Positions 1-8,153 of a stretch of 64,000 bases of DNA are shown piece after piece. How positions within the stretch are numbered: position 1 is the stretch's first letter; every line of letters starts with the position of its first letter. Under the pieces are notes generated by a model. It was not told where the DNA came from and searched no databases. It saw nothing but the letters and a program-made list of their open reading frames with translations. Origin of the DNA: CAJQLB01 sp905479065 (GTDB lineage Bacteria; Bacteroidota; Bacteroidia; Flavobacteriales; Flavobacteriaceae). Made by a program: the position numbers and the translations under genes. Location of the stretch: contig OX044364.1 in NCBI GenBank assembly GCA_943846735.1, positions 1,798,001 to 1,862,000 on the forward strand. The letters are read 5' to 3'.

Positions 1-383
1 CGTACGGAAATAATTTTATTGTACACGCCTATTTTTTAGACCATCAATTAATTGGATTTTTATCAGCCCTTGTAAATAAAAATCACTTGGATGCCTACTT
101 TATTGGATTGAACTATGGGCTTAACAAGATTCATGCTATCTATCCAAGAATTTTGAACGATTATGTGAGACTTGGCATAGCACATAAAGTGTCTCAAATA
201 AATTTTGGTAGAACAGCATCAGAAATTAAATCAACAATAGGAGCCAAACCTGAACACTTAGTTTGCTACACGAGACACAAGCACAACGTCATCAATAAAT
301 TACTTCAGCCATTTATGAGTAGAGTAAAAATAAAAGACTTTAGAGAACATCAGCCTTTTAAAAAATCTAATGAAGCCCCCTAA
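1..383 (+). CDS. C-terminal part of a GNAT/FemAB-like acyltransferase (5' end outside window)
   Basis: The reading frame is open from base 3 with no in-frame stop or convincing start, so the gene begins before the window and about 126 C-terminal residues are present. They run from an aromatic beta-strand segment (YGNNFIVHAYFLDHQ) through YFIGLNY and YPRILNDYVRLGI to QINFGRTASEIKSTIGAKP. This pattern resembles the C-terminal half of GNAT-fold enzymes of the FemAB/BioF2-like type found in Bacteroidota, where the substrate and specificity are usually unknown. A TTG at base 87 could be read as a start but lies inside the conserved fold, so I do not use it. The family call is by resemblance only. 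Confidence 0.5.
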   Translation, partial: YGNNFIVHAYFLDHQLIGFLSALVNKNHLDAYFIGLNYGLNKIHAIYPRILNDYVRLGIAHKVSQINFGRTASEIKSTIGAKPEHLVCYTRHKHNVINKLLQPFMSRVKIKDFREHQPFKKSNEAP

Positions 384-415
384 TTGATTGTTGTTTTTTA
401 TTGATTATTCAAGAG

Positions 416-859
416 TTAAACCCAAGAATTTATAACCCCACCCATTAAAGACATTGTAAGAATCCAATACCCTGCATTAATCAAAATATACTTTGCAGAT
501 TTTTGTTCAAATAATGCATTTGTTCCTAAAACCGGAAAGGCAATAAGCAGTCCAGCTAACCCTCCATGTAAAGCACCGTGCTTAAAAGTCATAAAATTAC
601 CTCCAGCGCCATGAACTTCACCTGGAACTCCTCCTAACATTACTTCAGGCCATAAAGAACACGCAATTAAAAAAGCAAAAATAACGGCAACTCCAAAAGT
701 TTTTGCAGGATTAGACTGCTCCGCTTTTTCTGGCGTCATTCCTGTCTCTTTCATCCAAACAGTTCCAAAAACTTTAGGATTGTACCATATAAAACCTGTG
801 ACAAGAGGTATTATTGAAGCAACAATAATAGCCAACCAATTAATATCGAATTTTTCCAT
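416..859 (-). CDS. DUF1761 family membrane protein
   Basis: A 147-residue protein with four hydrophobic segments (about residues 8-25, 52-72, 95-113 and 126-143). The N-terminal WYNPKVFGTVWMKETG stretch is typical of DUF1761 proteins, whose molecular function is not known. It is an inner-membrane protein by inference from the helices. It lies alone on the minus strand, with a 54-nt gap to the thioesterase gene upstream, so the two could share a transcript. I see no truncation; the length fits the family. Confidence 0.8.
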   Translation of the reverse strand: MEKFDINWLAIIVASIIPLVTGFIWYNPKVFGTVWMKETGMTPEKAEQSNPAKTFGVAVIFAFLIACSLWPEVMLGGVPGEVHGAGGNFMTFKHGALHGGLAGLLIAFPVLGTNALFEQKSAKYILINAGYWILTMSLMGGVINSWV

Positions 860-913
860 AATTAATTCTTTATAATTTATTAGAAAAACAATTTAATAAA
901 AATATTTTAAGTA

Positions 914-1396
914 CTAAGATTCTATGATGTTCTTTGGAGTTCTTGCATTCGATTTTAAATCTTCTTTATCTAAAAACTTAAAGTTTTTTGCACGAGGTAA
1001 GGATTCTATTTTATTCAAAATAGCACTAGAAATCGTGCCTATTTTTCGCTTTTTCATATCAATCCATGAAAATAAAATTTCAGCATAGGCTAAATTCACC
1101 CCTTCTTTATCATAAAAATTATGTTCAAATTTCAAAAATCTTCCATCGGGGGTAAAACCTAAAACCTCCAAACTTACAGTTATCGTTTCATTAGGTCTAA
1201 CCTCTTTGAAATAATAAATATGCTCATGTAGCGTGACAGGACCTAAATTACTTTGAACCATCTCCTCTAAATCAAGATTGTTATTTATTAAAAAAGACAT
1301 TCTAGTATGACTCATAAAGTCCATATATTTTGAGTTCCCTAGATGTAAATTAGCATCAAGATCACTCCAGCGAATTTCAAATTGTTTTGTGTACAT
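914..1396 (-). CDS. Acyl-CoA thioesterase-like hotdog-fold protein
   Basis: A 160-residue protein with the start of a 4-hydroxybenzoyl-CoA-thioesterase-type hotdog domain: FEIRWSDLDANLHLGN near residues 6-21 places the usual catalytic Asp in the R-W-x-D-x-D context, followed by YMDFMSHTRMSFL on the central helix. Such enzymes hydrolyse acyl-CoA or related thioesters in the cytoplasm; the substrate cannot be read from sequence. It is transcribed away from yicC, and a perfect 21-bp palindrome lies between the two start sites, which could be an operator for one or both units. Confidence 0.8.
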   Translation of the reverse strand: MYTKQFEIRWSDLDANLHLGNSKYMDFMSHTRMSFLINNNLDLEEMVQSNLGPVTLHEHIYYFKEVRPNETITVSLEVLGFTPDGRFLKFEHNFYDKEGVNLAYAEILFSWIDMKKRKIGTISSAILNKIESLPRAKNFKFLDKEDLKSNARTPKNIIES

Positions 1397-1416
1397 ACTC
1401 TGTTTAATTTGTATTG

Positions 1417-1437
1417 AACAAAACTACATGTTTTGTT
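1417..1437. promoter_or_regulatory. 21-bp palindrome between divergent genes, candidate operator
   Basis: AACAAAAC and GTTTTGTT form a perfect 8-bp inverted repeat around the 5-nt centre TACAT. It sits 21 bp upstream of the thioesterase start codon and about 36 bp upstream of the yicC -7 element. The size and symmetry suit a dimeric repressor site; the sequence is A+T-rich, so chance is possible. Confidence 0.3.
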
Positions 1438-1472
1438 TGTTTTATATTAATTACATAATAAAGTCTTTTAAT

Positions 1473-1480
1473 TATCTTTG
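1473..1480 (+). promoter_or_regulatory. Promoter -7 element of the yicC-gmk-nadD operon
   Basis: TATCTTTG matches the Bacteroidota sigma-A -7 consensus TAnnTTTG exactly and lies 20 nt upstream of the yicC ATG. No clear TTG is seen at the expected -33 distance, so only the -7 half is supported. Confidence 0.55.
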
Positions 1481-1500
1481 TGTAACTTTAAATTTCTGGA

Positions 1501-2358
1501 ATGATACAATCGATGACAGGTTACGGTAAATCCACTATTCAATTACCGACTAAGAAAATTTCTATTGAATTAAAATCTTTAAATAGCAAAAATCTTGATT
1601 TGAACGCCCGAATGCCCTCAATGTATCGAGAAAAAGAATTGACAATTAGGAAATTTGTTGCTTCAAACTTAACGAGAGGAAAAATTGACTTTTCTTTGTA
1701 CATGGAAATGACCGGTGAAGAAACATCCGCCCAAATCAATGAAGGAGTTCTAAAAAAATACATGAATCAATTGAAAAATATAGTTCATGCTAACGATACT
1801 GAATTACTCAAAATGGCAATAAAAATGCCCGACGCTCTAAAAACAGAACGTGAAGAAATTGATGAAAAAGAATGGCAATTAATTGATAAAGAAATAAAAA
1901 ACACAGTTATCAAAATTCAAAAATATAGAAAGGAAGAAGGTTCCGCTTTAGAAAAAGACTTTTTATTTAGAATTCAGAACATAGCTACGCTATTAAGTCA
2001 AGTTATGGATGTTGATCCAGATCGTATAGAAAGCGTTCGTTTGCGGTTAGAGAAAAGTGTTAATGAATTAAAAGAACGTGTAGACGAGAATAGGTTTGAA
2101 CAAGAATTAATCTACTATATAGAAAAATATGATATTACAGAAGAAAAAGTGCGTCTTGAAAATCATATAGACTATTTCACAAAATCTTTGAACTCGAAAG
2201 ACTCTAATGGCAAAAAACTTGGATTTATCAGTCAAGAAATTGGAAGGGAAATAAATACAATAGGCTCAAAAGCGAATTACGCACCAATGCAAAAACTAGT
2301 TGTTCAAATGAAAGACGAGTTAGAAAAAATAAAAGAACAATTATTAAATGTCCTTTAA
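1501..2358 (+). CDS. yicC: YicC/YloC family endoribonuclease
   Basis: A 285-residue protein beginning MIQSMTGYG, the hallmark N-terminus of the YicC/YloC family, and ending in the conserved DUF1732 region, with IGREINTIGSKAN near residues 248-260. Members are cytoplasmic metal-dependent endoribonucleases; in E. coli YicC has been linked to degradation of a small RNA. The ATG is 20 nt after a good promoter element and the stop codon directly abuts the gmk start codon, so this is the first gene of a yicC-gmk-nadD operon. YicC next to guanylate kinase is a widespread arrangement, which supports both calls. Confidence 0.92.
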   Translation: MIQSMTGYGKSTIQLPTKKISIELKSLNSKNLDLNARMPSMYREKELTIRKFVASNLTRGKIDFSLYMEMTGEETSAQINEGVLKKYMNQLKNIVHANDTELLKMAIKMPDALKTEREEIDEKEWQLIDKEIKNTVIKIQKYRKEEGSALEKDFLFRIQNIATLLSQVMDVDPDRIESVRLRLEKSVNELKERVDENRFEQELIYYIEKYDITEEKVRLENHIDYFTKSLNSKDSNGKKLGFISQEIGREINTIGSKANYAPMQKLVVQMKDELEKIKEQLLNVL

Positions 2359-2928
2359 ATGGAAAAAGGAAAACTAATTGTATTCTCTGCTCCTTCTGGA
2401 TCTGGAAAAACAACTATCGTCAAGCATCTCTTAAAACAAATTGATTTAAATCTAGAATTTTCTATATCCGCTACGTCAAGAGATAAGCGGGGAGATGAAA
2501 TAAATGGTAAAGACTATTATTTCCTGTCAACACAAGAATTTATACAGCATATTAAAAAGGATGATTTTTTAGAATGGGAAGAAGTTTACCGGGATAACTT
2601 TTACGGTACTTTAAAGTCTGAAATTGAACGAATTTGGAGTTTGGGTAAGCATGTTATTTTTGATATTGATGTGTCTGGAGGATTGCGAATTAAACGCAAG
2701 TTTCCTGAGCAGACCTTGTCTATATTTGTGAAGCCCCCAAGTATTGATGAGCTAAAAATTCGATTAAAAAAACGTAAAACAGAAAGTGATGACAAAATAA
2801 ATATGCGTGTTGCAAAGGCCTCTGCTGAACTTGCAACGGCTCCATTGTTTGACATCATTATTGAAAATGACCGTCTGAATGATGCTCTTGATGAGGCTTA
2901 TGGTCTGGTAAAAAACTTTATTAAATAA
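2359..2928 (+). CDS. gmk: Guanylate kinase
   Basis: Phosphorylates GMP to GDP with ATP in the cytoplasm, feeding GTP, dGTP and (p)ppGpp pools. The P-loop SGSGKTT is at residues 13-19, followed by SISATSRDKRGDEINGKDYY (GMP-binding loop) and the EWEEVY segment. The 189-residue length is normal. The start codon follows the yicC stop with no spacer, implying translational coupling, and nadD follows 15 nt later. Confidence 0.97.
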   Translation: MEKGKLIVFSAPSGSGKTTIVKHLLKQIDLNLEFSISATSRDKRGDEINGKDYYFLSTQEFIQHIKKDDFLEWEEVYRDNFYGTLKSEIERIWSLGKHVIFDIDVSGGLRIKRKFPEQTLSIFVKPPSIDELKIRLKKRKTESDDKINMRVAKASAELATAPLFDIIIENDRLNDALDEAYGLVKNFIK

Positions 2929-2943
2929 TCCCCCCATACGTAA

Positions 2944-3522
2944 ATGAAAATAGGGCTTTTCTTTGGTACTTTTAATCCTGTCCATAATGGTCACTTGGCG
3001 ATTGCCAATCACATGGCTGAATTTAGTGATCTTGACCAAGTTTGGTTTGTTGTAACACCACAAAGTCCTTTCAAAAAAAAGAGCACATTATTAAGTAATA
3101 ATCATCGTTATCAAATGATTGATCGCGCCCTAGAACACTATCCAAAATTGCGTGTAAGTGATATTGAATTTGGCTTGAGTAAACCTAACTATACTATAAA
3201 CACGCTTCTATACTTAGAAGAGAAATATCCTGACCTCATGTTTGCTCTAATAATGGGAGAGGATAATTTAAAAAGTTTTCACAAATGGAAAAATTATGAA
3301 TCAATTCTGGAGCGGCATCATATATATGTATATCCAAGAATTACTGAAAAAGGTAGTGTAACACCATTTGATAAACATCCAAAAATTCACCATGTTAACG
3401 CCCCTATAATGGAATTATCTTCAACATTTATTCGAAAGGCTATTAAACAAAGAAGAAATGTACGGCCTTTACTTCCAGAAAATGTCTGGAATTATCTGGA
3501 TGAAATGAATTTTTACAAATAA
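2944..3522 (+). CDS. nadD: Nicotinate-nucleotide adenylyltransferase
   Basis: Adenylylates nicotinate mononucleotide to deamido-NAD in NAD synthesis. The nucleotidyltransferase signature GTFNPVHNGH spans residues 8-17 and the second conserved element SSTFIR spans residues 159-164, as expected for NadD. The length of 192 residues is normal. It is the last gene of the yicC-gmk-nadD run and is closed by a strong hairpin terminator that starts at the stop codon. Confidence 0.96.
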   Translation: MKIGLFFGTFNPVHNGHLAIANHMAEFSDLDQVWFVVTPQSPFKKKSTLLSNNHRYQMIDRALEHYPKLRVSDIEFGLSKPNYTINTLLYLEEKYPDLMFALIMGEDNLKSFHKWKNYESILERHHIYVYPRITEKGSVTPFDKHPKIHHVNAPIMELSSTFIRKAIKQRRNVRPLLPENVWNYLDEMNFYK

Positions 3523-3556
3523 AACTGCTTAACACTAATTTAAGCAGTTTTATTCA
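3521..3556. terminator. Bidirectional hairpin terminator after nadD
   Basis: A perfect 12-bp stem, AAAACTGCTTAA with TTAAGCAGTTTT, closes a 7-nt loop and is flanked by A and T runs on both sides. It overlaps the nadD stop codon and lies 12 bp from the stop of the convergent lipoprotein gene, so it can serve both. Confidence 0.85.
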
Positions 3557-3567
3557 TTAGACATGTG

Positions 3568-4503
3568 TCACAAACGTTTTGAAGTCCTTTGATTTTCTTT
3601 TTTAATTGATCGTTGTATCCTCAGTTTTTCAGGCATCTGAGCGCCATAGGACGTCTCATTATCATCAGTTTCGTATTGAATATAACCAACACCCTCAAAC
3701 TCATAATAGGTGCCAGATGGCGCATGATAAAGTTTTATCAGTTGATCGCTTAAAATACTTAATTCAAAGTATTCATCGCTAAAATAATCATAATTGAGAA
3801 TTAACTTTTTCAAATACATATTCCCCTCTATATTTTGCACGTTATAAGTTCCTGTAAAATCCCAGAAAACATTATGAATGCTTGATATTAAGTCATCTTG
3901 TGAACTTCGAAAAACCTGACCATAATTCTCTGGCACAAATTGCAAAAAATTCTCATAATCAAATTCACTTAACGCCCCATCTTCACTTGTATATGTTTTT
4001 TCCCAAACTTGATATTCTTGTAGGAAATAGTGAATATTATCATAGAACACATAATCGTAATCAAAATTATTTCTTTGATAACCGTGTAAAAAGTAGGAAG
4101 TATCATTAAAAGGATTGTAGAGCTCTATTGTATTACCATCAATTTGATATATATCAAATGATGAAAACCCATCAAAAGTGTGATAAACATCTAAAATCAT
4201 ATCATAAGCATCATATTGTCCAATCATAATTCCCAAACCATTACCTTGGCTTCCAATACCAACTAAATTATTATTTGCATAAACGTTTCCATTCAAAAAA
4301 GACACAGTAAATGCTTTTTGTAGAAACAACGTTTGCCCAAAACCAATAGTTTCGTTAATATCTACATACCACAATTCGTGAGAATTTAATAATTGGTTTA
4401 ATGAAATTGACTCCTCAAAAAACTCGTCATTCACAAAATCAACATGACATGAAGTAAGCATTGATAATAAAACAAATATTGACACTAACTTAATTTTTTT
4501 CAT
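3568..4503 (-). CDS. Unknown lipoprotein next to nadD
   Basis: A 311-residue protein with a lipoprotein signal: basic MKKIK, hydrophobic core, then LTSC with Cys at residue 19. The mature part is rich in aromatic and acidic residues and looks like repeated beta-strand units (for example YDMILDVYHTFDGFSSF and YEFEGVGYIQY), suggesting a lipocalin- or beta-barrel-like exported fold. I recall similar flavobacterial genes carrying a nicotinate-nucleotide adenylyltransferase label, probably from their position beside nadD; no nucleotidyltransferase motif (GxFxPxHxGH) is present here, so such a label would be wrong. Function unknown. Confidence 0.75.
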   Translation of the reverse strand: MKKIKLVSIFVLLSMLTSCHVDFVNDEFFEESISLNQLLNSHELWYVDINETIGFGQTLFLQKAFTVSFLNGNVYANNNLVGIGSQGNGLGIMIGQYDAYDMILDVYHTFDGFSSFDIYQIDGNTIELYNPFNDTSYFLHGYQRNNFDYDYVFYDNIHYFLQEYQVWEKTYTSEDGALSEFDYENFLQFVPENYGQVFRSSQDDLISSIHNVFWDFTGTYNVQNIEGNMYLKKLILNYDYFSDEYFELSILSDQLIKLYHAPSGTYYEFEGVGYIQYETDDNETSYGAQMPEKLRIQRSIKKENQRTSKRL

Positions 4504-4603
4504 GATTGTAGTTTTTAAACATTATATCACAATCTTTTCAAATTGTGTGCCAAAAAATATAATGGACTTAATTTCAATGAGATAATAAAACTGATATTTT
4601 ATG

Positions 4604-4611
4604 TACTTTTG
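4604..4611 (+). promoter_or_regulatory. Promoter -7 element of gpsA
   Basis: TACTTTTG is an exact match to TAnnTTTG and lies 22 nt upstream of the gpsA start codon. No convincing TTG is visible upstream at the usual spacing. Confidence 0.5.
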
Positions 4612-4633
4612 AGGATAGAAAACATATCTATTT

Positions 4634-5635
4634 ATGACCTCAAAATTAAAGTATGCTGTATTTGGTGGAGGAAGTTGGGCAACTGCTATTGTCAAAATGC
4701 TCTGTGAAAACTTAGATGAAATTGGTTGGTACATGCGAAATGAACAGGCTCTCAATCACATAAAAACACATCAACACAATCCACATTACTTAAGTTCTGT
4801 AGAGTTTAATTTAGATCAACTTAAATTAAGTAATGACATCAATGAGACTGCCCAATATGCAGATGTCTTAATCATTGTAATACCTTCAGCCTTCGTGTTT
4901 GATGAGCTAAAAAAACTCACCACTGATATCTCAAAAAAAATAGTAGTCTCAGCGGTTAAAGGAATCATACCAAAAACAGGGCTTTTAGTTGGAGAGCACT
5001 TTCATAAAATTTACAAGATCCCATTCGAAAATATTATAGTCCTCGCAGGCCCTTGCCATGCCGAGGAAGTTGCTTTAGAGCGCTTGTCATACTTAACCAT
5101 TTCCTGCTCAAATTCGAAAAATGCTGAACAAATTGCTGGTTCCTTAAAAAGTGATTATATCAAAACAAAGATTAGTGATGATATTATTGGAACTGAGTAT
5201 GCCGTGATGTTAAAAAATATTTATGCAATAGCTGCTGGTATTGCACATGGTCTTGGCTATGGCGATAATTTTCAAAGTGTTTTAATGAGTAACGCTATTC
5301 GTGAAATGAAGCGTTTTATTAAAAAAACACATAAAATGAAACGAAATATTACAAACTCAGCTTATTTAGGAGATCTATTAGTCACTGGCTACTCTGTGTT
5401 TTCAAGAAATCGAATGTTTGGAAATATGGTTGGTAAAGGTTATACCGTGAAATCCGCACAATTAGAAATGAATATGGTGGCCGAGGGTTATTACGCTACA
5501 AAAAGTGCTTACCTGATTAATAAAACAAGTTCTAACAAAGCAAGGTTACCAATAATTAATGCCGTTTACAAAATATTATATGAGGGTAAAAACGCAAAAA
5601 AGGTGTTCAAAAAATTAACTGACAAATTAGATTAG
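4634..5635 (+). CDS. gpsA: NAD(P)H-dependent glycerol-3-phosphate dehydrogenase
   Basis: Reduces dihydroxyacetone phosphate to sn-glycerol 3-phosphate for phospholipid synthesis. The dinucleotide-binding motif FGGGSWATA is at residues 10-18, AVKGI carries a conserved active-site lysine, and the C-terminal domain has the family element LKNIYAIAAGIAHGLGYGDN with the second catalytic lysine. The length of 333 residues is normal. The stop codon is 1 nt from the stop of a convergent gene, leaving no room for a separate terminator. Confidence 0.95.
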   Translation: MTSKLKYAVFGGGSWATAIVKMLCENLDEIGWYMRNEQALNHIKTHQHNPHYLSSVEFNLDQLKLSNDINETAQYADVLIIVIPSAFVFDELKKLTTDISKKIVVSAVKGIIPKTGLLVGEHFHKIYKIPFENIIVLAGPCHAEEVALERLSYLTISCSNSKNAEQIAGSLKSDYIKTKISDDIIGTEYAVMLKNIYAIAAGIAHGLGYGDNFQSVLMSNAIREMKRFIKKTHKMKRNITNSAYLGDLLVTGYSVFSRNRMFGNMVGKGYTVKSAQLEMNMVAEGYYATKSAYLINKTSSNKARLPIINAVYKILYEGKNAKKVFKKLTDKLD

Positions 5636-5636
5636 T

Positions 5637-6032
5637 TTACTTTGCCAAAAAACCTCTTTCATTCATCAAAGGGATTTTTTGAAGAGCTTCTCTGCTGATC
5701 GTATTTTTAGGAAAAGTAAACGTTTTATCAAACATGACATTCTTTTCAAAAAAACTAATCTTGAAGCTATTATTAAAAGCAAACAAGTCTTCTTGCATCA
5801 TTTCAATTTTAGCATAGCTTTTAGCAGGTAATTTGTCTAATTTTTTTCGAAAAATAGACGTTACTTTGGTGTCTAATTCTCCACTTGAAACTATTAATAC
5901 TAATTCCAAATCGACTACTTTATCATTTATAATGTAAACATTCCAATCTTGAGTGTGATAAACCTGATTATACTCGTTGACAATGGCTACGTACACGCTT
6001 TGCACCCCGGGAATAATAATATCTTTCTTCAA
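5637..6032 (-). CDS. Conserved hypothetical protein downstream of pheS
   Basis: A 131-residue soluble protein without signal peptide or membrane segment. It contains a long predicted beta region (VYVAIVNEYNQVYHTQDWNV) and a charged middle part. I do not recognise a domain with known function. It starts 2 nt after the pheS stop on the same strand, so it is co-transcribed with pheS. The pheS link could be incidental, and no enzyme motif is visible. Confidence 0.65.
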   Translation of the reverse strand: MKKDIIIPGVQSVYVAIVNEYNQVYHTQDWNVYIINDKVVDLELVLIVSSGELDTKVTSIFRKKLDKLPAKSYAKIEMMQEDLFAFNNSFKISFFEKNVMFDKTFTFPKNTISREALQKIPLMNERGFLAK

Positions 6033-6034
6033 AA

Positions 6035-7054
6035 CTAAAGGACAGACTTAAACTGATCTAAAAATCTGATATCATTTTCACTAAGCAATCTAATATCACC
6101 TATTTGATGCAATAACATCGTAATTCTGTCAATACCCATTCCAAAGGCAAACCCTGAATAAATTTTTGGATCAATACCACAATTGGTTAAAACGTTAGGG
6201 TCTACCATACCACAACCCATTATTTCTAACCAACCTGTTCCTTTAGTGATACGGTAATCAATATCAGTCTCTAAACCCCAATACACATCAACTTCAGCAC
6301 TTGGCTCAGTAAAAGGAAAATACGATGGCCTTAATCTAATTTTAGACTTCCCAAACATTTCAGTAGTAAAATATTGTAGAGTTTGTTTTAAATCTGCAAA
6401 ACTTACGTTTTTGTCAATGTACAAACCTTCAACTTGATGAAAAAAGCAATGAGAACGGGCAGAAATGGCCTCATTCCTGTAGACTCGCCCTGGTGAAATT
6501 GTACGAATTGGAGGCTTGTTATTTTCCATGTAACGCACTTGCACAGAACTCGTATGTGTTCTTAACAATATATCAGGATCTGTCTGTACAAAAAACGTGT
6601 CTTGCATATCCCGTGCAGGATGATGTTCCGGAAGATTTAAAGCGGTGAAGTTATGCCAATCATCTTCTATTTCTGGACCCTCACTAACATTAAAACCAAT
6701 CCTTGAAAAAATATCAATAATTTGATTTTTTACAATGGATATAGGATGTCTTGATCCAATATTAATCGGCTCACCCGGTCGTGTTAAATCTCCCAGCTGA
6801 CCTTGTTGTTCCTCTTGCTGACTCAATTCCTCCTTTAAAGAGTTTACCTTTTCTTGAGTAATTGTTTTTAACTGGTTTATTGCTTGTCCGAATTCCTTTT
6901 TTTGATCATTTGGAATATTTTTAAATTCTGCAAAGTACTTATTCAGAAGGCCTTTTTTACCTAAATATTGAATACGAAATATTTCAATATCATCAAGAGA
7001 GTGTGCCGAAAATACCTTTACCTCTTCTATCAACTCTTTAATCTTGTCTATCAT
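6035..7054 (-). CDS. pheS: Phenylalanine-tRNA ligase alpha subunit
   Basis: Catalytic subunit of the PheS2PheT2 synthetase, charging tRNA-Phe. The N-terminal coiled coil (about residues 1-90) is followed by class II motif 2 (SPGRVYRNEAISARSHCFFH) and motif 3 (GFAFGMGIDRITMLL near the C-terminus). The length of 339 residues is standard. pheT is not adjacent, as is common in Bacteroidota. It may be co-transcribed with the small gene 50 nt upstream and the one 2 nt downstream. Confidence 0.97.
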   Translation of the reverse strand: MIDKIKELIEEVKVFSAHSLDDIEIFRIQYLGKKGLLNKYFAEFKNIPNDQKKEFGQAINQLKTITQEKVNSLKEELSQQEEQQGQLGDLTRPGEPINIGSRHPISIVKNQIIDIFSRIGFNVSEGPEIEDDWHNFTALNLPEHHPARDMQDTFFVQTDPDILLRTHTSSVQVRYMENNKPPIRTISPGRVYRNEAISARSHCFFHQVEGLYIDKNVSFADLKQTLQYFTTEMFGKSKIRLRPSYFPFTEPSAEVDVYWGLETDIDYRITKGTGWLEIMGCGMVDPNVLTNCGIDPKIYSGFAFGMGIDRITMLLHQIGDIRLLSENDIRFLDQFKSVL

Positions 7055-7104
7055 GTTACACCCTTGAAATTTGAGGCAAATTTAATAAATTAATGGACAT
7101 GTTT

Positions 7105-7473
7105 TCATCGTATATACGCTGTTTTAACAAAATAGTTAACGATCGCCTCTTTCATAAGAACACTTTGTTCGCCTGGCTTCAAATGAGGAAGCTCACAAAG
7201 TGTTTTATAATGTGGCCAACCGTCCTCATCAATATAATCAAACTCATAATAGCCATAAGGCATCAGGAGTTTACATATAGCAATGTGCATCAAATCTAAT
7301 TTCTGATCTTTTTTATACTTTCGATCTAATTGGCCAAGCTCCTGTAAGCCAATTAAATAAATAATAGCATCCAAATCTAAGTTTGCTCCATCGGCAAACT
7401 GATGAGACAGCTTCTTTACCAATACCACCCAACGGGCCTTTAATTGTTCATCTTTTACCATATACAACAACAA
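7105..7473 (-). CDS. Conserved hypothetical protein upstream of pheS
   Basis: A 122-residue protein, acidic and probably helical in its first half, with the conserved-looking segments IIYLIGLQELGQL and EFDYIDEDGWPHYK. No membrane segment or export signal is seen. A second ATG four codons in (MVKDEQL) is an equally good start. The gene lies 50 nt upstream of pheS on the same strand. I recognise it as a type of small protein found in flavobacterial genomes, but know no function. Confidence 0.65.
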   Translation of the reverse strand: MLLYMVKDEQLKARWVVLVKKLSHQFADGANLDLDAIIYLIGLQELGQLDRKYKKDQKLDLMHIAICKLLMPYGYYEFDYIDEDGWPHYKTLCELPHLKPGEQSVLMKEAIVNYFVKTAYIR

Positions 7474-7588
7474 ATTAAAGACTTAAATAATAGTAAAGCA
7501 ACATTTACGTTATTTTAATCAATACCAATTTTTTTTACATCCTTTACACAAATGACACGAATTTTAATTAGTTTTAATCACTTATCAA

Positions 7589-8119
7589 ATGGACATGGAT
7601 ATAAATGTAATTGATCTTGTTTTAGGGGCGTCTTTACTTTATGGCTTAATTAACGGCTTATATAAAGGATTTTTTATTGAAGTTGCTTCGCTCCTGGGCC
7701 TCATTTGTGGTGTTTACGGTGCAATTCATTTCAGTCATTTTGCAACATCCCTAATTAAACAAAAAGTAGAATGGGATGAGCAATACATCAATATTGTTGC
7801 TTTTGCTATTACCTTTATTTTTATTGTTTTTGTCATATCATTGGTGGGCAAAACTCTAACAAAATTGGCTAACTTCATCGCTCTTGGCGTATTAAATAAA
7901 ATTTTTGGAGCTGTATTTGGAGTTTTAAAAATCGGATTAATTTTGAGTATTATATTAATGTTGTTCTCTAATGTAAATAAAACAATCCCTTTTGTAGATC
8001 AAAAAGATATTGATGAATCGGTTTTATATAAACACGTTCGCTGTATAGCTCCTTATCTTTACCCTGTTATCATCAATATTGATAGTAAAGAAAATAGTAA
8101 ACCAAAAGAAGTCGCTTAA
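7589..8119 (+). CDS. CvpA family membrane protein
   Basis: A 176-residue inner-membrane protein with the CvpA N-terminal pattern VIDLVLGASLLYGLINGLYK and four hydrophobic helices (about residues 8-24, 29-48, 68-90 and 104-126). The family is named for colicin V production in E. coli; in most bacteria its role is unresolved and it is linked to envelope homeostasis. The C-terminal tail is polar and probably cytoplasmic. It is a single-gene unit whose stop codon sits in the loop region of its own terminator. Confidence 0.85.
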   Translation: MDMDINVIDLVLGASLLYGLINGLYKGFFIEVASLLGLICGVYGAIHFSHFATSLIKQKVEWDEQYINIVAFAITFIFIVFVISLVGKTLTKLANFIALGVLNKIFGAVFGVLKIGLILSIILMLFSNVNKTIPFVDQKDIDESVLYKHVRCIAPYLYPVIINIDSKENSKPKEVA

Positions 8120-8135
8120 AAGCGACTTCTTTTCT
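8104..8135. terminator. Bidirectional terminator between CvpA-like gene and carbonic anhydrase
   Basis: A 14-bp perfect inverted repeat (AAAAGAAGTCGCTT and AAGCGACTTCTTTT) with only two bases between its arms, followed by T-rich sequence. The CvpA-like stop codon TAA lies at the tip. It also lies just beyond the stop of the convergent carbonic anhydrase gene. Confidence 0.85.
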
Positions 8136-8153
8136 TATAACAAAGACATAAAA

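Noticed and set aside
7093..7299. Plus-strand ORF opposite the small gene upstream of pheS
   Set aside because: It is fully antisense to a better-supported gene and has no recognisable composition or context.
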